The notes beneath the pieces are model-generated. The model worked only from the letters and a program-made list of their open reading frames with translations. It made no database searches and was not told where the DNA came from. Of a stretch of DNA of 64,000 nucleotides, positions 44,518 to 52,964 are shown one piece after another. The DNA is taken from NCBI RefSeq assembly GCF_036227405.1, contig NZ_CP109473.1, forward strand, positions 6,014,001-6,078,000. The letters run 5' to 3'. A program made the translations under genes and the position numbers. The DNA is from Streptomyces sp. NBC_01460 (GTDB lineage Bacteria > Actinomycetota > Actinomycetes > Streptomycetales > Streptomycetaceae). Every line of letters starts with the position of its first letter. Within the stretch, counting starts at the first letter, position 1.

Positions 44518-46896
44518 ATGGACACCGAAGGCACGTACGACGCACGGGGCACGGGCGCGGACCGGGTGCCCCGCCCTGCCGGGCCACCGCCCGCGGCGCC
44601 ACCGCCTCCCCCGTACGCCCCGTACGCCCCGCACCCCCGGCGCCCGCAGGCCGGGGACGACGGTGTCGAGGCATGGCTCCGCACTCCCCGCCCCGTGCGG
44701 GAACCCGGCGTGTGGCGCTTCGGGCACACCCCGCGCCCGCCCGAGACGCCCGAGGGCGTCTCCGACCGCTCCCTGCTGGTCGGCGTGCTCATCTCCGTAC
44801 TCAGCGGACTGCTGCTCTGGTCGCTGTGGCGCAACGGCTACATCCCCTACCGGCTCGTCCCGCTGAAGCTCTTCACCCCCGGTGACTGGTGGTACGCCGG
44901 TACGTTCGGCGGGCCGCGCACGATCGAGGGCGCGGACGCCCTCACGGTCTACGAGGCCGCCCTCTTCGGGCTCCTCGTCTACGGCTGCGGGCGCCTGGGC
45001 AACTGGCCGGAGCTCTTCCGGCGCCATGTCGCCGGACGGGGGCAGCCCTTCCTCGCCCTGGCCACCGCCGCCGCGGGCGGCCTCGCCGAGCTCCTCGTCT
45101 GGAAGGACGGGGTGCCGGTCGTCCGGCCGGTCCTGATCCTCGTCGCCTCGGTCGCGGGCGGCGAGATCTACCAGAGCCAGGCCGTCGTCAACGTGATCTA
45201 CACCCTGATCGCCCTCGGGGTGCTCTGGCCCTTCGCCCTGCTCGGCCGCTGGCGCCGACTGCTCGCCGACCGGTCCGGGAAGAGCGCCGCCACGGCGTCC
45301 TCCGCCCCGGCAGCGCCCCCGGAGGCCCCCACCCCCGAACAGTGGCCGGAGCTCCGCGCGGCGGGGCGCACGGACGCGGCCGACGCCCTCACCGCCGAGG
45401 TGCGCACAGGCCGGATGAACGACGTCGACGTCGCGCGCCTGCGCCACGCCTGGACCGTGGGCCGGGCGCACCCGGAGCGCCTGGACGCGCTCGACAAGGC
45501 GGTCCTGCGCGCCGGGGGCGCCGCCGCACTCCACCCCTCGGGCGCCCGTGACCTGCCGGTCCGCACCGCCCGGCACGACCTGCTCACCGGCCAGGTCCGG
45601 CTCGGCAGCTGCGCGGAGGACCCGCACAACCCGTACGCCCGCCGGGGCTCGGGCATCGCCCTGGAGCCGGCGCTGCTGGGCACCTCCCTGCTGGCGGTGG
45701 GCCCGCCCGGGGCGGGCAAGTCCGCCCGGCTGGTACGGCCGGTCGTGGAGTCGCTCGCCCTGCAGGCGCTCGCCGGCCGGGCGGCGGTCCTCGCCGTCGG
45801 TGGCGCCGGCGGCGAGCTCGGCCCGGACGAGGCGTTCGACGTCGTCGTACGGATCGGCGACCCGGCCTCCGCGCACGACTTCGACCTGTACGGCGGCACG
45901 ACCGACCCCGACGAGGCCGCGAGCGTGCTCGCCGAGGGACTCGTCGGCGACGTGACGCACCTCGACAGCCGCCGCGCCGCAACCGTCCTCGCCCAGCTGC
46001 TCGGTCCCTACGCGGCCGTCCACGGGCACTTCCCCGGCGTGCCGGCGCTCCGGGAGCTCCTGGACGGGGACCTCGCCGCCGTCGACGCGCTGCGTGAGGC
46101 GCTCGCGGCCGGCGGCCACCAGGCCATGCTGCGCGAGCTGGAGGCCCGCACCCGGCAGAGGGGCGGCGCCGGAGACCCCGGACCGGTGCTCGCCGACCGG
46201 ATCGCCCTGCTCGACAGGCCCGCCTTCGCGACGTTCTTCACCACCGGGGAACAGGCCCGGCCCTTCTCGCTGCGCTCCCTGGAGCACCTGCCGCTCCGGG
46301 TCAGGATCGACCTCCCGGAACGGGCGCACGCCGAGGCGTCACGGCTGCTCGCCCGGCTCGTCCTCGCCCAGTTCACGGCGATCGCAGCCGCCCGCGCCGA
46401 CCGGTCGCTCTTCGTCTGCCTGGTCCTGGACGACGCCACGCACACGGTCACCGCGGAGACCGTCCGGGGCGTCCGGAGGCTCCGTTCGGTCAACGCGGGA
46501 GCGGTCCTGACGCTGCGCACCGTCGACGACGTCCCCGAGGGGCTGCACACCGCGCTGCTCGGGGCGGTCGGCTGCTGCATGGCGTTCAGCGGGGTCACCA
46601 CCTGGGACGGCAAGCGCTTCGCCGAGGTGTGGGGCAAGGAGTGGGTGGAGACCCGCGAGGTCGCCCAGCACGCCGTCTTCGCCGACCAGCCGTTCACCCG
46701 CGCCCTGCACGGACTGCGCAAGCTCGTCACCGGCAAGGCCGTGACCAGGGACGCCGTGACCGTACGGCGGGTCGAGCGGGAGCGCTGGTCCGCGTCGGAG
46801 CTGGCCTACCAGCTGCCCGCCGGCCACGCGGTCCTGTCGCTGACGACGGTGGACGGCGAGCACGCGCCCCCGCTCCTTGTCGAGCTGGGACGCTGA
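44518..46896 (+). CDS. Membrane-anchored P-loop ATPase (VirD4/TraD-like layout), Streptomyces type
   Basis: The product is 792 aa. The N-terminus is a Pro-rich cytoplasmic region of about 80 residues, then four to five transmembrane helices between about 84 and 250, a linker, and a nucleotide-binding domain with Walker A GPPGAGKS at 395-402. A hydrophobic strand ending in acidic residues (LFVCLVLDDATH) is the probable Walker B, with LDD rather than LDE. Membrane helices before a single large ATPase domain resemble type IV coupling proteins, but no relaxase or pilus genes are near, and the ATPase core is divergent. Function is unknown. It sits between gabT and the PucR regulator. Confidence 0.75.
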   Translation: MDTEGTYDARGTGADRVPRPAGPPPAAPPPPPYAPYAPHPRRPQAGDDGVEAWLRTPRPVREPGVWRFGHTPRPPETPEGVSDRSLLVGVLISVLSGLLLWSLWRNGYIPYRLVPLKLFTPGDWWYAGTFGGPRTIEGADALTVYEAALFGLLVYGCGRLGNWPELFRRHVAGRGQPFLALATAAAGGLAELLVWKDGVPVVRPVLILVASVAGGEIYQSQAVVNVIYTLIALGVLWPFALLGRWRRLLADRSGKSAATASSAPAAPPEAPTPEQWPELRAAGRTDAADALTAEVRTGRMNDVDVARLRHAWTVGRAHPERLDALDKAVLRAGGAAALHPSGARDLPVRTARHDLLTGQVRLGSCAEDPHNPYARRGSGIALEPALLGTSLLAVGPPGAGKSARLVRPVVESLALQALAGRAAVLAVGGAGGELGPDEAFDVVVRIGDPASAHDFDLYGGTTDPDEAASVLAEGLVGDVTHLDSRRAATVLAQLLGPYAAVHGHFPGVPALRELLDGDLAAVDALREALAAGGHQAMLRELEARTRQRGGAGDPGPVLADRIALLDRPAFATFFTTGEQARPFSLRSLEHLPLRVRIDLPERAHAEASRLLARLVLAQFTAIAAARADRSLFVCLVLDDATHTVTAETVRGVRRLRSVNAGAVLTLRTVDDVPEGLHTALLGAVGCCMAFSGVTTWDGKRFAEVWGKEWVETREVAQHAVFADQPFTRALHGLRKLVTGKAVTRDAVTVRRVERERWSASELAYQLPAGHAVLSLTTVDGEHAPPLLVELGR

Positions 46897-47056
46897 GCTG
46901 GGGCGCTGAGTGGCGAGGTTACGGGGACCCTGCCGCCCTGGCAGACTTGAGTGCGGCCGTCTGTACGGGACGGCGCATTCGAGCCGTCCGCGCGGGGCGG
47001 CCCCATCGAGCCGTTCCCACGGACGGCGTCATCGACTCCAGAGGTCCGGCGGTCCC

Positions 47057-48634
47057 ATGCCTCCCACTCTCGCCTCGCTCGTCCAGCACTCGGCGCTCAA
47101 GCTCACCGTCCGGGCGGGCGCCGACCGGCTCTCCACCCCCGTGCGCTGGGCGCACGCCAGCGAGCTCGCCGACCCGGTCCCGTACATGGACGGCGGCGAG
47201 CTGCTCCTCGTCACCGCGACCAACCTGGACGCCCGGGACCCGGCGACGATGCTCCGCTACGTGCAGAGGCTGGCCGGCGCGGGTGTGGCCGGGATCGGCT
47301 TCGGCGTGGGCGTCACCTACGACGAGATCCCGCCGGCCCTCGTGGACGCCGCCGAGGAGACAGGGCTGCCGCTCCTGGAAGTGCCCCGGCGTACGCCGTT
47401 CCTCGCCATCAGCAAGGCCGTGTCCGCGGCGATCGCAGCCGACCAGTACAGGTCCGTCACGGCCGGCTTCGAGGCCCAGCGGGAACTGACCCGCGCCGCG
47501 GTCGCCGGGGACGGCCCCGCCGAGCTGCTCACCCGCCTCGCCGCGCACGTCGACGGCTGGGCCGCGCTCTACGACTCCTCGGGCGCCGTCGTCGCCGCCG
47601 CGCCCGACTGGGCCGCACGCCGCGCCGCCCGGCTCACCCCCGACGTGGAGCGGCTGCGGGAGCGCCCGGCCCCGGCCAGCACCGTCGTCGGCGACACCGA
47701 GGGCGACGACCGGGTCGAACTCCAGTCGCTGGGAACCGGCCGCCGCAACCGCGGGGCGCTGGCCGTGGGCACGGGGGCGGCGCTCGGCACGGCCGAGCGC
47801 TACGCCGTGCACTCCGCCGTCGCCCTGCTGACGCTGACCACCGCCCGCTCCCGAGCCCTCCAGGGCGCGGAGCAGCGCCTAGGCGCCGCGGTCCTGCGCA
47901 TGCTGCTCGCGGGCGAGTCCGACCACGCCCGGGCCGTCGCCGGAGACCTCTACGGCGGGCTGCTCGACGCCCCCTTCCGGCTCCTGATCGCCGAGGCCCC
48001 GGCCCCCGCGGGGACGGAACTGCTCGCCGAGACGATGGAGGCCGTCGCCTCCCGGTCCGGCGAGACCCTGCTGATGGTCCCCGAGGGCGACCGCCTCATG
48101 GTGCTGGCCGTGGACGGCGGCACGGCGGTCGAGGCCTGCGCCGCCCATGCCCGGACCGCGGACGACCGGCCGGCGCGCGAGCCCGGCCCCGACGACACCG
48201 AGGTGGTCGTCGGCATGTCCGCCCCCTCCGGGCCGATCGCCGTGGCCGCCGCGTACAAGCAGGCCGAACAGGCCCTCTCGGTCGCCCGCCGCCGGGGCAG
48301 GACCCTGGTCGAGCACGAGGAGCTCGCGGCCGGCTCCGTCCTGCCGCTCCTCGCCGACGACGCCGTACGGGCCTTCGCCGACGGGATGCTGCGCCCGCTG
48401 CAGGAGCACGACGCGAAGGGCCGCGGCGATCTGGTCGACTCCCTGCGCGCGTGGCTCTCCCGGCACGGCCAGTGGGACGCGGCCGCCGCCGACCTCGGCG
48501 TCCACCGCCACACCCTGCGCTACCGGATGAGACGGGTGGAGGAGATCCTCGGCCGCTCCCTGGACGACCCGGACGTACGCATGGAGCTGTGGCTGGCCCT
48601 GAAGACGTCGGCCGCCTCGTCGGGTACGCACTAG
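47057..48634 (+). CDS. PucR-family transcriptional regulator
   Basis: The product is 525 aa from ATG 47057. It has an N-terminal PucR sensor domain (residues ~5-130; HASELADPVPYMDGGELLLV), a central GGDEF-like region, and a C-terminal HTH_30 with WDAAAADLGVHRHTLRYRMR. PucR-type activators control purine, proline and GABA use in various bacteria (GabR-like forms in Corynebacterium). It lies 160 bases before the gabD-like gene and close to gabT, so regulation of GABA breakdown is a fair inference. Confidence 0.9.
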   Translation: MPPTLASLVQHSALKLTVRAGADRLSTPVRWAHASELADPVPYMDGGELLLVTATNLDARDPATMLRYVQRLAGAGVAGIGFGVGVTYDEIPPALVDAAEETGLPLLEVPRRTPFLAISKAVSAAIAADQYRSVTAGFEAQRELTRAAVAGDGPAELLTRLAAHVDGWAALYDSSGAVVAAAPDWAARRAARLTPDVERLRERPAPASTVVGDTEGDDRVELQSLGTGRRNRGALAVGTGAALGTAERYAVHSAVALLTLTTARSRALQGAEQRLGAAVLRMLLAGESDHARAVAGDLYGGLLDAPFRLLIAEAPAPAGTELLAETMEAVASRSGETLLMVPEGDRLMVLAVDGGTAVEACAAHARTADDRPAREPGPDDTEVVVGMSAPSGPIAVAAAYKQAEQALSVARRRGRTLVEHEELAAGSVLPLLADDAVRAFADGMLRPLQEHDAKGRGDLVDSLRAWLSRHGQWDAAAADLGVHRHTLRYRMRRVEEILGRSLDDPDVRMELWLALKTSAASSGTH

Positions 48635-48794
48635 CTGTATCGACCCGCCCGCTACGACAAACCGGCGCACCGGGCCCCCGCTCCACTCCACACAGGACAA
48701 ACCTCATCCGCGACGGCTCGCCCTACGGTGGCCGGAGGGCGCCCGCACGGTGCCCGGCGATCGTGTTCACCACCCCTGAAGGGCCGGAACCGCC

Positions 48795-50240
48795 ATGACT
48801 TCCACCCACGCCTTCTGGCTCGCCGGCCGCCAGGCCACCGGCGAGGACAGCTTCGACGTCACCAACCCGTACGACGGCCGCCTCGTCGGCACGGTCTCCG
48901 TGCCGACCGACGCCCAGGTCGAGGAGGCCGTCGCCGCCGCGTACGCGGTGCGCGAGGAGTTCGCCGCGACCCCGGCGCACGTACGGGTCGCCGCGCTGGA
49001 CCACGTCGTACGCCGCCTCACCGAGCGGACCGAGGAGATCGCCCAGCTGATCTCCGCCGAGAACGGCAAGCCCGTCAAGTGGGCCCGCGGTGAGGTCGGC
49101 CGTGCCGTGTCCGTCTTCCGGTTCGCCGCCGAGGAGGCCCGCCGCTTCAACGGCGGCGACGCCCAGCGGCTCGACACCGACGCGGGTGGCACCGGCCGCC
49201 TCGGGCTGACCCGGCGCTTCCCGCGCGGCCCGGTCCTCGGCATCGCGCCCTTCAACTTCCCGCTGAACCTGAGCGCCCACAAGGTCGCCCCCGCCATCGC
49301 CGTCGGTGCGCCGATCATCCTCAAGCCGGCACCCGCCACCCCGATCTCGTCCCTGATCCTGGGCGAGCTGCTGGCCGAGACGGACCTCCCGGCCGGATCC
49401 TGGTCCGTGCTGACCGTGCCCAACGACAAGATGCCCGCACTGGTCCAGGACGAGCGGCTGCCGGTGATCTCCTTCACGGGATCCGGCCCGGTCGGCTACG
49501 CGATCATGGAGTCGGTGCCGCGCAAGCACTGCACCCTGGAGCTCGGTGGCAACGGCGCGGCCGTCGTGCTCGGCGACTACGCCTCCGAGAAGGACCTGGA
49601 CTGGGCCGCGACGCGCATCGCGACCTTCTCCAACTACCAGGGCGGCCAGTCCTGCATCTCCGTGCAGCGCGTGATCGCCGACGCCGCCGTGTACGACCGG
49701 CTCGTCCCGAAGATCGTCGCGGCCGTCGAGGCCCTGGTGACCGGTGACCCCTCCGACGCGGCCACCGACGTCGGCCCGCTGGTCAGCGAGGACGCCGCCC
49801 GCCGGGTCGAGTCCTGGGTCGACGAGGCCGTCACCGCCGGCGCCACGCTGCTGACCGGCGGCAGGCGTGACGGCGCCACGTACGCCCCGACGGTCCTCAC
49901 CGGCGTCCCGGACACCGCGACCCTCGCGGACGAGGAGGTCTTCGGCCCGGTCCTGCACATCCAGCGGACCGACGGCGAGGCCGAGGCATTCGCCGCCGTC
50001 AACGCCTCCAAGTACGGACTGCAGGCGGGCGTCTTCACCCACGACCTGCAGACCGCCTTCCGCGCCCACCGCGCCCTGGAGGTGGGCGGCGTGATCATCG
50101 GCGACGTTCCCTCCTACCGCGCCGACCAGATGCCGTACGGCGGCGCCAAGCAGTCCGGAGTGGGCCGCGAGGGCGTGCGCTACGCCATGGACGACTACAC
50201 CTACGAGCGGGTCCTCGTCCTCACGGGCCTGGCCCTGTAG
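48795..50240 (+). CDS. gabD: Aldehyde dehydrogenase, probable succinate-semialdehyde dehydrogenase
   Basis: The product is 481 aa. It belongs to the NAD(P)-dependent aldehyde dehydrogenase superfamily: APFNFPLNLSAHKVAPAIAV, ELGGNGAAVVL with the general-base Glu, and GGQSCISVQRV with the catalytic Cys. The NFPLN and GGQSC forms differ from the two aminobutyraldehyde enzymes and recall lactaldehyde/semialdehyde dehydrogenases. With gabT and the PucR regulator beside it, oxidation of succinic semialdehyde to succinate is the likely role. Shine-Dalgarno GAAGGG lies 12 bases upstream. The family also includes other semialdehyde enzymes, so specificity is inferred. Confidence 0.82.
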   Translation: MTSTHAFWLAGRQATGEDSFDVTNPYDGRLVGTVSVPTDAQVEEAVAAAYAVREEFAATPAHVRVAALDHVVRRLTERTEEIAQLISAENGKPVKWARGEVGRAVSVFRFAAEEARRFNGGDAQRLDTDAGGTGRLGLTRRFPRGPVLGIAPFNFPLNLSAHKVAPAIAVGAPIILKPAPATPISSLILGELLAETDLPAGSWSVLTVPNDKMPALVQDERLPVISFTGSGPVGYAIMESVPRKHCTLELGGNGAAVVLGDYASEKDLDWAATRIATFSNYQGGQSCISVQRVIADAAVYDRLVPKIVAAVEALVTGDPSDAATDVGPLVSEDAARRVESWVDEAVTAGATLLTGGRRDGATYAPTVLTGVPDTATLADEEVFGPVLHIQRTDGEAEAFAAVNASKYGLQAGVFTHDLQTAFRAHRALEVGGVIIGDVPSYRADQMPYGGAKQSGVGREGVRYAMDDYTYERVLVLTGLAL

Positions 50241-50256
50241 CCAGGAACCACGGAAC

Positions 50257-50297
50257 GGACCGGCCTGAGCCCGCTGTGCGGGGGCTCAGGCCGGTCC
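50257..50297 (+). terminator. Terminator after gabD, left copy of a flanking repeat
   Basis: A 16-bp stem GGACCGGCCTGAGCCC / GGGCTCAGGCCGGTCC with a 9-base loop, 16 bases after gabD. Its core (50267-50295) recurs with one change at 53134-53162, on the far side of the deaminase/SUKH genes. Confidence 0.85.
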
Positions 50298-50508
50298 TCT
50301 TGCTGCCATCCCCCGTACGGCTGCGGGTGACGGGGAGGGCTGTTCGGGACGGTGGCGCGGCCGGGCCAGGCGCGGTGGCCGGACTCCCAGGAGGTCCTCA
50401 ACTCGCGGGTGGTCAGGGGCACGGGCGCCCGAGCAGGGAGCCTCCGGTTCCGGGGGTGGGCGCCCCATCCAGCCGCCCCCGGCCTGGCACGGCAGGAGCG
50501 CCGGCCGC
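50298..50508 (+). pseudogene. Probable remnant of the severed N-terminal part of a polymorphic toxin
   Basis: The frame of the first deaminase stays open upstream of its ATG with no ATG, GTG or TTG. Its last 16 codons before the ATG (50461-50508) all end in G or C and encode RPIQPPPAWHGRSAGR, which reads on into MRHHRR. I recall similar Pro/Trp/Gly stretches just before the deaminase domain in large Streptomyces toxins. Further upstream the frame becomes less coding-like. An N-terminal delivery domain was probably lost. Confidence 0.45.
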
Positions 50509-51060
50509 ATGCGTCACCACCGGCGTGACGCCCTGGACGTGAGCGGACTCGACGCCTCGCAGCGGATGCGGCTTCTCGAGCACGAAGCCGGTGAGCTCGC
50601 CAATGACGCCCAGAAGGCTTCGGGGCAACAGCCGGAGGGCAAGGACCGGATTCCGCAGGGCTGCTCCGGGGCCCTGGTCCACGACGACGTCATCACCTCA
50701 CACACCAGCTCGCAGGGACGGCACGGGCAGAAGTACCCGGACACCCACTCCGCCCTGCAATCCGCCTACGACGACGTCCAGGCCCGGGCGGACCGAGGGG
50801 AGCTGGTCCTCGGCCGAGGGCACGGCAGATGCGCGGAAGTATCCTTGATCTCCGACCGGTTGCACGAGCTCGGGCGTACGGAGAGCATCTCCACCACCGA
50901 CGACGCCCGCCGTGCCCTGGCCGGGAGCAAGATCTACACCGTGGCTGTCGGCGAGCAGTTCGACAACGACGGCAACAAGGTCGCGCACGGCTCGTACCTG
51001 CCGCCCTGCCGGAGTTGCGGCCCCGTGCTGGAGGCCCTGGGCGTCGGTCTGCACAGCTGA
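50509..51060 (+). CDS. YwqJ-type deaminase toxin domain (first)
   Basis: The product is 183 aa from ATG 50509; AGGAG (50494-50498) is ten bases upstream. The deaminase zinc motifs are C108-A-E110 (GHGRCAEVSLISDRL) and C167-x-x-C170 (LPPCRSC), as in the YwqJ-related branch of the cytidine-deaminase fold used by polymorphic toxins. The region GALVHDDVITSHTSSQG is shared with the second deaminase gene. The protein lacks any secretion or delivery domain; it is probably the cut-off tip of a larger toxin. It is followed by its likely immunity gene. The target base or nucleotide is unknown. Confidence 0.8.
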   Translation: MRHHRRDALDVSGLDASQRMRLLEHEAGELANDAQKASGQQPEGKDRIPQGCSGALVHDDVITSHTSSQGRHGQKYPDTHSALQSAYDDVQARADRGELVLGRGHGRCAEVSLISDRLHELGRTESISTTDDARRALAGSKIYTVAVGEQFDNDGNKVAHGSYLPPCRSCGPVLEALGVGLHS

Positions 51061-51096
51061 CCTGCCGGCCGTTGATCCCCTGAAGCAAGGAACACG

Positions 51097-51570
51097 ATGA
51101 GACCACCACCCCCCAGGGACGAGCTCGACGCCTGGCTGCGGGCCAACGGCTGGTATCCGGGGCGAGAGAACGAGGCGGAGGCCGAGCGGCTGATCGCGGT
51201 CCGTGTCCGCGGCTCCGCCGACCAGGGCTTCCCGCTGCAGCCGTGGGACGAGGTGTACCGATTCGTCTCGTCCTACGCCGGCCTGGAGTTCCCCATGCCC
51301 CTGGCGCCGGAGAGGAAGTTCCGGGCCGATCCCACCTTCGGCTATGAAGGCGACGCCGAACTCGTCGTCGAACTGGCGCAGAACCTGGGGCGCCGGCTCT
51401 TCCCCGTGGGCTGGGAGACATCCGAGAACGGCATCGTCCTCCTGGACGATGTGGGGCGCTTCTTCTACCTGCACCACACCGGGCCCTACTTCCTCGGTGG
51501 GAATGACATGGAGGCCCTGGCCAGTCTGATGACCGGCGACCAGGAAGACGCGGAGAGCTACTTTGTCTGA
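51097..51570 (+). CDS. SUKH-3 family immunity protein
   Basis: The product is 157 aa. The SUKH-3 pattern is ELDAWLRANGWYPGRE at the start, then LQPWDEVYRFVSSYAGLEF, VELAQNLGRRLFPVGW, and VLLDDVGRFFYLHHTGPYFL near the end. SUKH proteins (SMI1/KNR4-like) are immunity factors that bind and neutralise nuclease or deaminase toxins. It lies 36 bases after the first deaminase and overlaps the second deaminase's start by eight bases. Confidence 0.82.
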   Translation: MRPPPPRDELDAWLRANGWYPGRENEAEAERLIAVRVRGSADQGFPLQPWDEVYRFVSSYAGLEFPMPLAPERKFRADPTFGYEGDAELVVELAQNLGRRLFPVGWETSENGIVLLDDVGRFFYLHHTGPYFLGGNDMEALASLMTGDQEDAESYFV

Positions 51571-51952
51571 CCTCGTACCAGGTGTGGCCGCCTCCCTGCT
51601 CATCCAGGGAACCATCGTCAGCCACACGAATCTGACCGGTGACGAAACGCCTCGGCTTCACCCCGCCGTGCAGGCGTTCCTCGACGCACTGCCCGCCGGC
51701 CTGCGCGAGCCCTTCATCGGCTACTGCGCCGAGTCCGCGCTCGTCTCGGACCAGCTGTGGGCGCTGGACCGGCAACGCGCCGACCGGGGGAGCACGAGCC
51801 TCGCCGAGGCACGGGACCACTTCGCGGGCTCCGCGCTGGTCGCGAAGAAGATCCGTGCGCAAGGGGATCCGGAACACGGGACCCCCGCCCGCGTCTGCCG
51901 TTCCTGTTCCGCGCTGCTCGACGAACTCGGCGTCGACGTCATCGGTTCATGA
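51563..51952 (+). CDS. YwqJ-type deaminase domain protein (second, short)
   Basis: The product is 129 aa from TTG 51563 (GGAGAG five bases upstream; GTG 51584 is possible). It aligns with the first deaminase: SLLIQGTIVSHTNLTGD parallels ALVHDDVITSHTSSQG, and GYCAESALVSDQLW parallels GRCAEVSLISDRLH. Zinc ligands are C55-A-E57 and C112-x-x-C115 (VCRSC). It is shorter than the first copy, with less sequence between the two motifs, so it may be inactive or specialised. It overlaps both neighbours, which makes it part of one tightly coupled unit. Confidence 0.72.
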   Translation: MSDLVPGVAASLLIQGTIVSHTNLTGDETPRLHPAVQAFLDALPAGLREPFIGYCAESALVSDQLWALDRQRADRGSTSLAEARDHFAGSALVAKKIRAQGDPEHGTPARVCRSCSALLDELGVDVIGS

Positions 51953-52911
51953 GCACGGACGAGGACGCGCTGACCGCCGCGGGGTGGCACCCCGGCAGGG
52001 ACGCCGGTGACCGTGCCATGTCCGCCGCGCTCATGACCACGGCCGTCGTCCCACCCGCCACCGGCATCCGCGGCTGGGAGCTCTTCCCGGCCGCGCGGAG
52101 GGCGCTGCGCGAGTTCTTCGGGCTGGTGCTCCACCCTGTCGCGGAGGGCGCCGACGTCGCCGCGACGGGCTGCGTCATCGACCCCCGTGAGGGGAGACAC
52201 GCGCTCCATGCCTTACGGGCGCTCGGTGACACAGTCGGGGAGGACGTGTTTCCGCTCGGCCGCACGGACGCGGACGGGCTGATCGCGGTGACCGAGTCGG
52301 GGCGCCTGCTGTGCGTCGACCACGGCGGCCGGTGGCTGCTCGGCGACACGGTGGCGGACGGGCTCCGTGCTCTGGCCCGAGGACGGGCTCCGCGCCGGAT
52401 CACGCCCCGGCGGTGGACATGGGCGGTACCCGTCATGCACGAGGACCCGCTGGAGAACGCGGTGCGCACCGCACTTGTGGGGGTGTACGCGCTGCACCAC
52501 AGGCAGCTCTTCGACGCCCGGGCCCTGCGGCTGACGGTGACCGCCCTGCGTGGCATCGGCGCTCAGGTACTGGACCGTGCGGTGCCACTGCCGGGTGGTT
52601 CCCTGGACGAGTTCGCCGCGCCGCTGGTGGCGCGCATGCGGCCGCTCATCGATGCCGAGGGGGCACACCTGCGAAGCTGCGCGCTCACGGTGACGGTGAG
52701 CGTCCCGGAGGGGACCACTGCCCCGTACTCCTCGGTGAGCTGCGCCGTACGGGTCGGGCACTCGGCGGCGGCTCCCACGGCGACGGAACTGTCCCTGGCA
52801 GCAGGAGCCGGGACGGCCTTCGGCCGGCCGTGGGAGGCCGTCCAGGGATGTGTCAGGGATCTGGACCGCTATACGGGTCGGGTGGCCGACCGGGTCGTAC
52901 GGCCCCGCTGA
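51949..52911 (+). CDS. SUKH-3 immunity domain fused to an unknown C-terminal domain
   Basis: The product is 320 aa from ATG 51949, overlapping the second deaminase stop (ATGA). Residues ~5-150 are SUKH-3: ALTAAGWHPGRDAGDRAM, FPAARRALREFFGLVL, GEDVFPLGRTDADGL, and LLCVDHGGRWLLGDTV. The C-terminal ~165 residues (WTWAVPVMHEDPLENAVR onward) form a separate segment with no recognised family, rich in Ala/Val/Arg, with no membrane span. A SUKH protein is normally ~150 aa, so this is a fusion. It probably neutralises the second deaminase. Confidence 0.75.
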   Translation: MSTDEDALTAAGWHPGRDAGDRAMSAALMTTAVVPPATGIRGWELFPAARRALREFFGLVLHPVAEGADVAATGCVIDPREGRHALHALRALGDTVGEDVFPLGRTDADGLIAVTESGRLLCVDHGGRWLLGDTVADGLRALARGRAPRRITPRRWTWAVPVMHEDPLENAVRTALVGVYALHHRQLFDARALRLTVTALRGIGAQVLDRAVPLPGGSLDEFAAPLVARMRPLIDAEGAHLRSCALTVTVSVPEGTTAPYSSVSCAVRVGHSAAAPTATELSLAAGAGTAFGRPWEAVQGCVRDLDRYTGRVADRVVRPR

Positions 52912-52918
52912 ACGACGT

Positions 52919-52964
52919 GCCCGGGTCCGCGCGGTCCGTACGGTGGAGGGCGCCGGACCCGGGC
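52919..52964 (+). terminator. Terminator after the SUKH-3 fusion gene
   Basis: An 11-bp stem GCCCGGGTCCG (52919-52929) / CGGACCCGGGC (52954-52964) begins eight bases after the stop codon; the loop is 24 bases. Confidence 0.65.
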
